A stretch of DNA of 64,000 nucleotides from Membranipora membranacea (lineage: Eukaryota > Bryozoa > Gymnolaemata > Cheilostomatida > Membraniporidae): NCBI GenBank assembly GCA_914767715.1, contig OU612069.1, forward strand, positions 7,936,001 to 8,000,000, in the 5' to 3' direction. The first letter of the stretch is position 1. Each line of letters opens with the position of its first letter. The position numbers and the translations under genes are program-made. Shown here piece by piece: positions 63,916 to 64,000 of this stretch. The notes under the pieces are model-generated. The model made no database searches and was not told the DNA's origin. It saw only the letters and a program-made list of their open reading frames with translations.

Positions 63916-64000
63916 GTATGTGAAGGCAATCCTCCACTGTTTAAAAGAAGAACATAATTAAACTCAAACGTCAAAAACATGAAATGTTGTTAAATTTTAA

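Larger units (their letters stand above)
61707..64000 (+). repeat. Tandem block copy C, truncated by the window end
   Basis: Only exons 1-3 and the start of intron 3 are present. Copy C is closer to B than either is to A: B and C share an insertion of about 108 bp upstream of exon 1 and most of the coding changes in exons 1-3. It has its own 36-bp palindromic insertion in intron 1. Confidence 0.9.

Noticed and set aside
1-64000. The tandem blocks as a false duplication of two haplotypes in the assembly
   Set aside because: Three block junctions are visible at the same exon 38/exon 1 point, with three or more distinct versions of the first 3 kb, which two haplotypes cannot explain. Raw-read depth would still be worth seeing, so this is unlikely rather than excluded.

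Overview
The window is eukaryotic and almost certainly from an invertebrate animal: AT-rich DNA, many short exons with GT-AG introns, tRNA-derived SINE-like repeats, a hAT-type and a TTAA-flanked inverted-repeat element, and microsatellites. A marine invertebrate such as a sponge would fit this sort of extracellular cysteine-rich gene, but nothing here fixes the phylum. I see no bacterial genes, rRNA or functional tRNA genes.

Everything coding lies on the + strand and fits one partial gene. I reconstructed 80 exon segments by hand from splice dinucleotides, matching intron phases and cysteine-rich reading frames. They fall into tandem copies of a block of about 30 kb: copy 0 (only the last 45 nt of its exon 38, positions 1-45), copy A (exons 1-38, 1076-29773), copy B (exons 1-38, 30887-60597) and copy C (exons 1-3, 61707-63915, cut by the window end). 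Exon numbering is arbitrary because the array is circularly permutable. Each complete block has 38 exons totalling 6108 nt, or 2036 codons, with every intron phase compatible, and exon 38 of one block joins exon 1 of the next in phase 0. The array can therefore be read as one open frame of about 4230 codons here, with no start codon, signal peptide, terminal stop, promoter or poly(A) signal in the window: an internal piece of a very large gene.

The protein is about 14 percent cysteine (about 280 per block by hand count). It is built from short modules with the recurrent core C-x2-G-x-C-x3-C, often preceded by D-C-x4-5-C, which resembles EB-module, EGF-like or Dickkopf-N-like cysteine-rich extracellular repeats. 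N-glycosylation sequons and a single RKRR site per block fit a secreted or extracellular protein. Copies A and B differ at about 54 of 2036 residues by hand count, no difference gains or loses a cysteine, and all 38 exons have identical lengths in both copies.

The introns hold the structural variation: a CAGCACC heptamer array of about 820 bp in A (about 75 bp of CAGTATA in B); an 11-bp AT-rich minisatellite (about 655 versus 900 bp); a 1.1-kb TTAA-flanked foldback element only in B; a 437-bp hAT-like MITE complete in B and half deleted in A; tRNA-like SINEs in both orientations; and several copy-specific insertions. These account for almost all of the 1-kb difference in block length.
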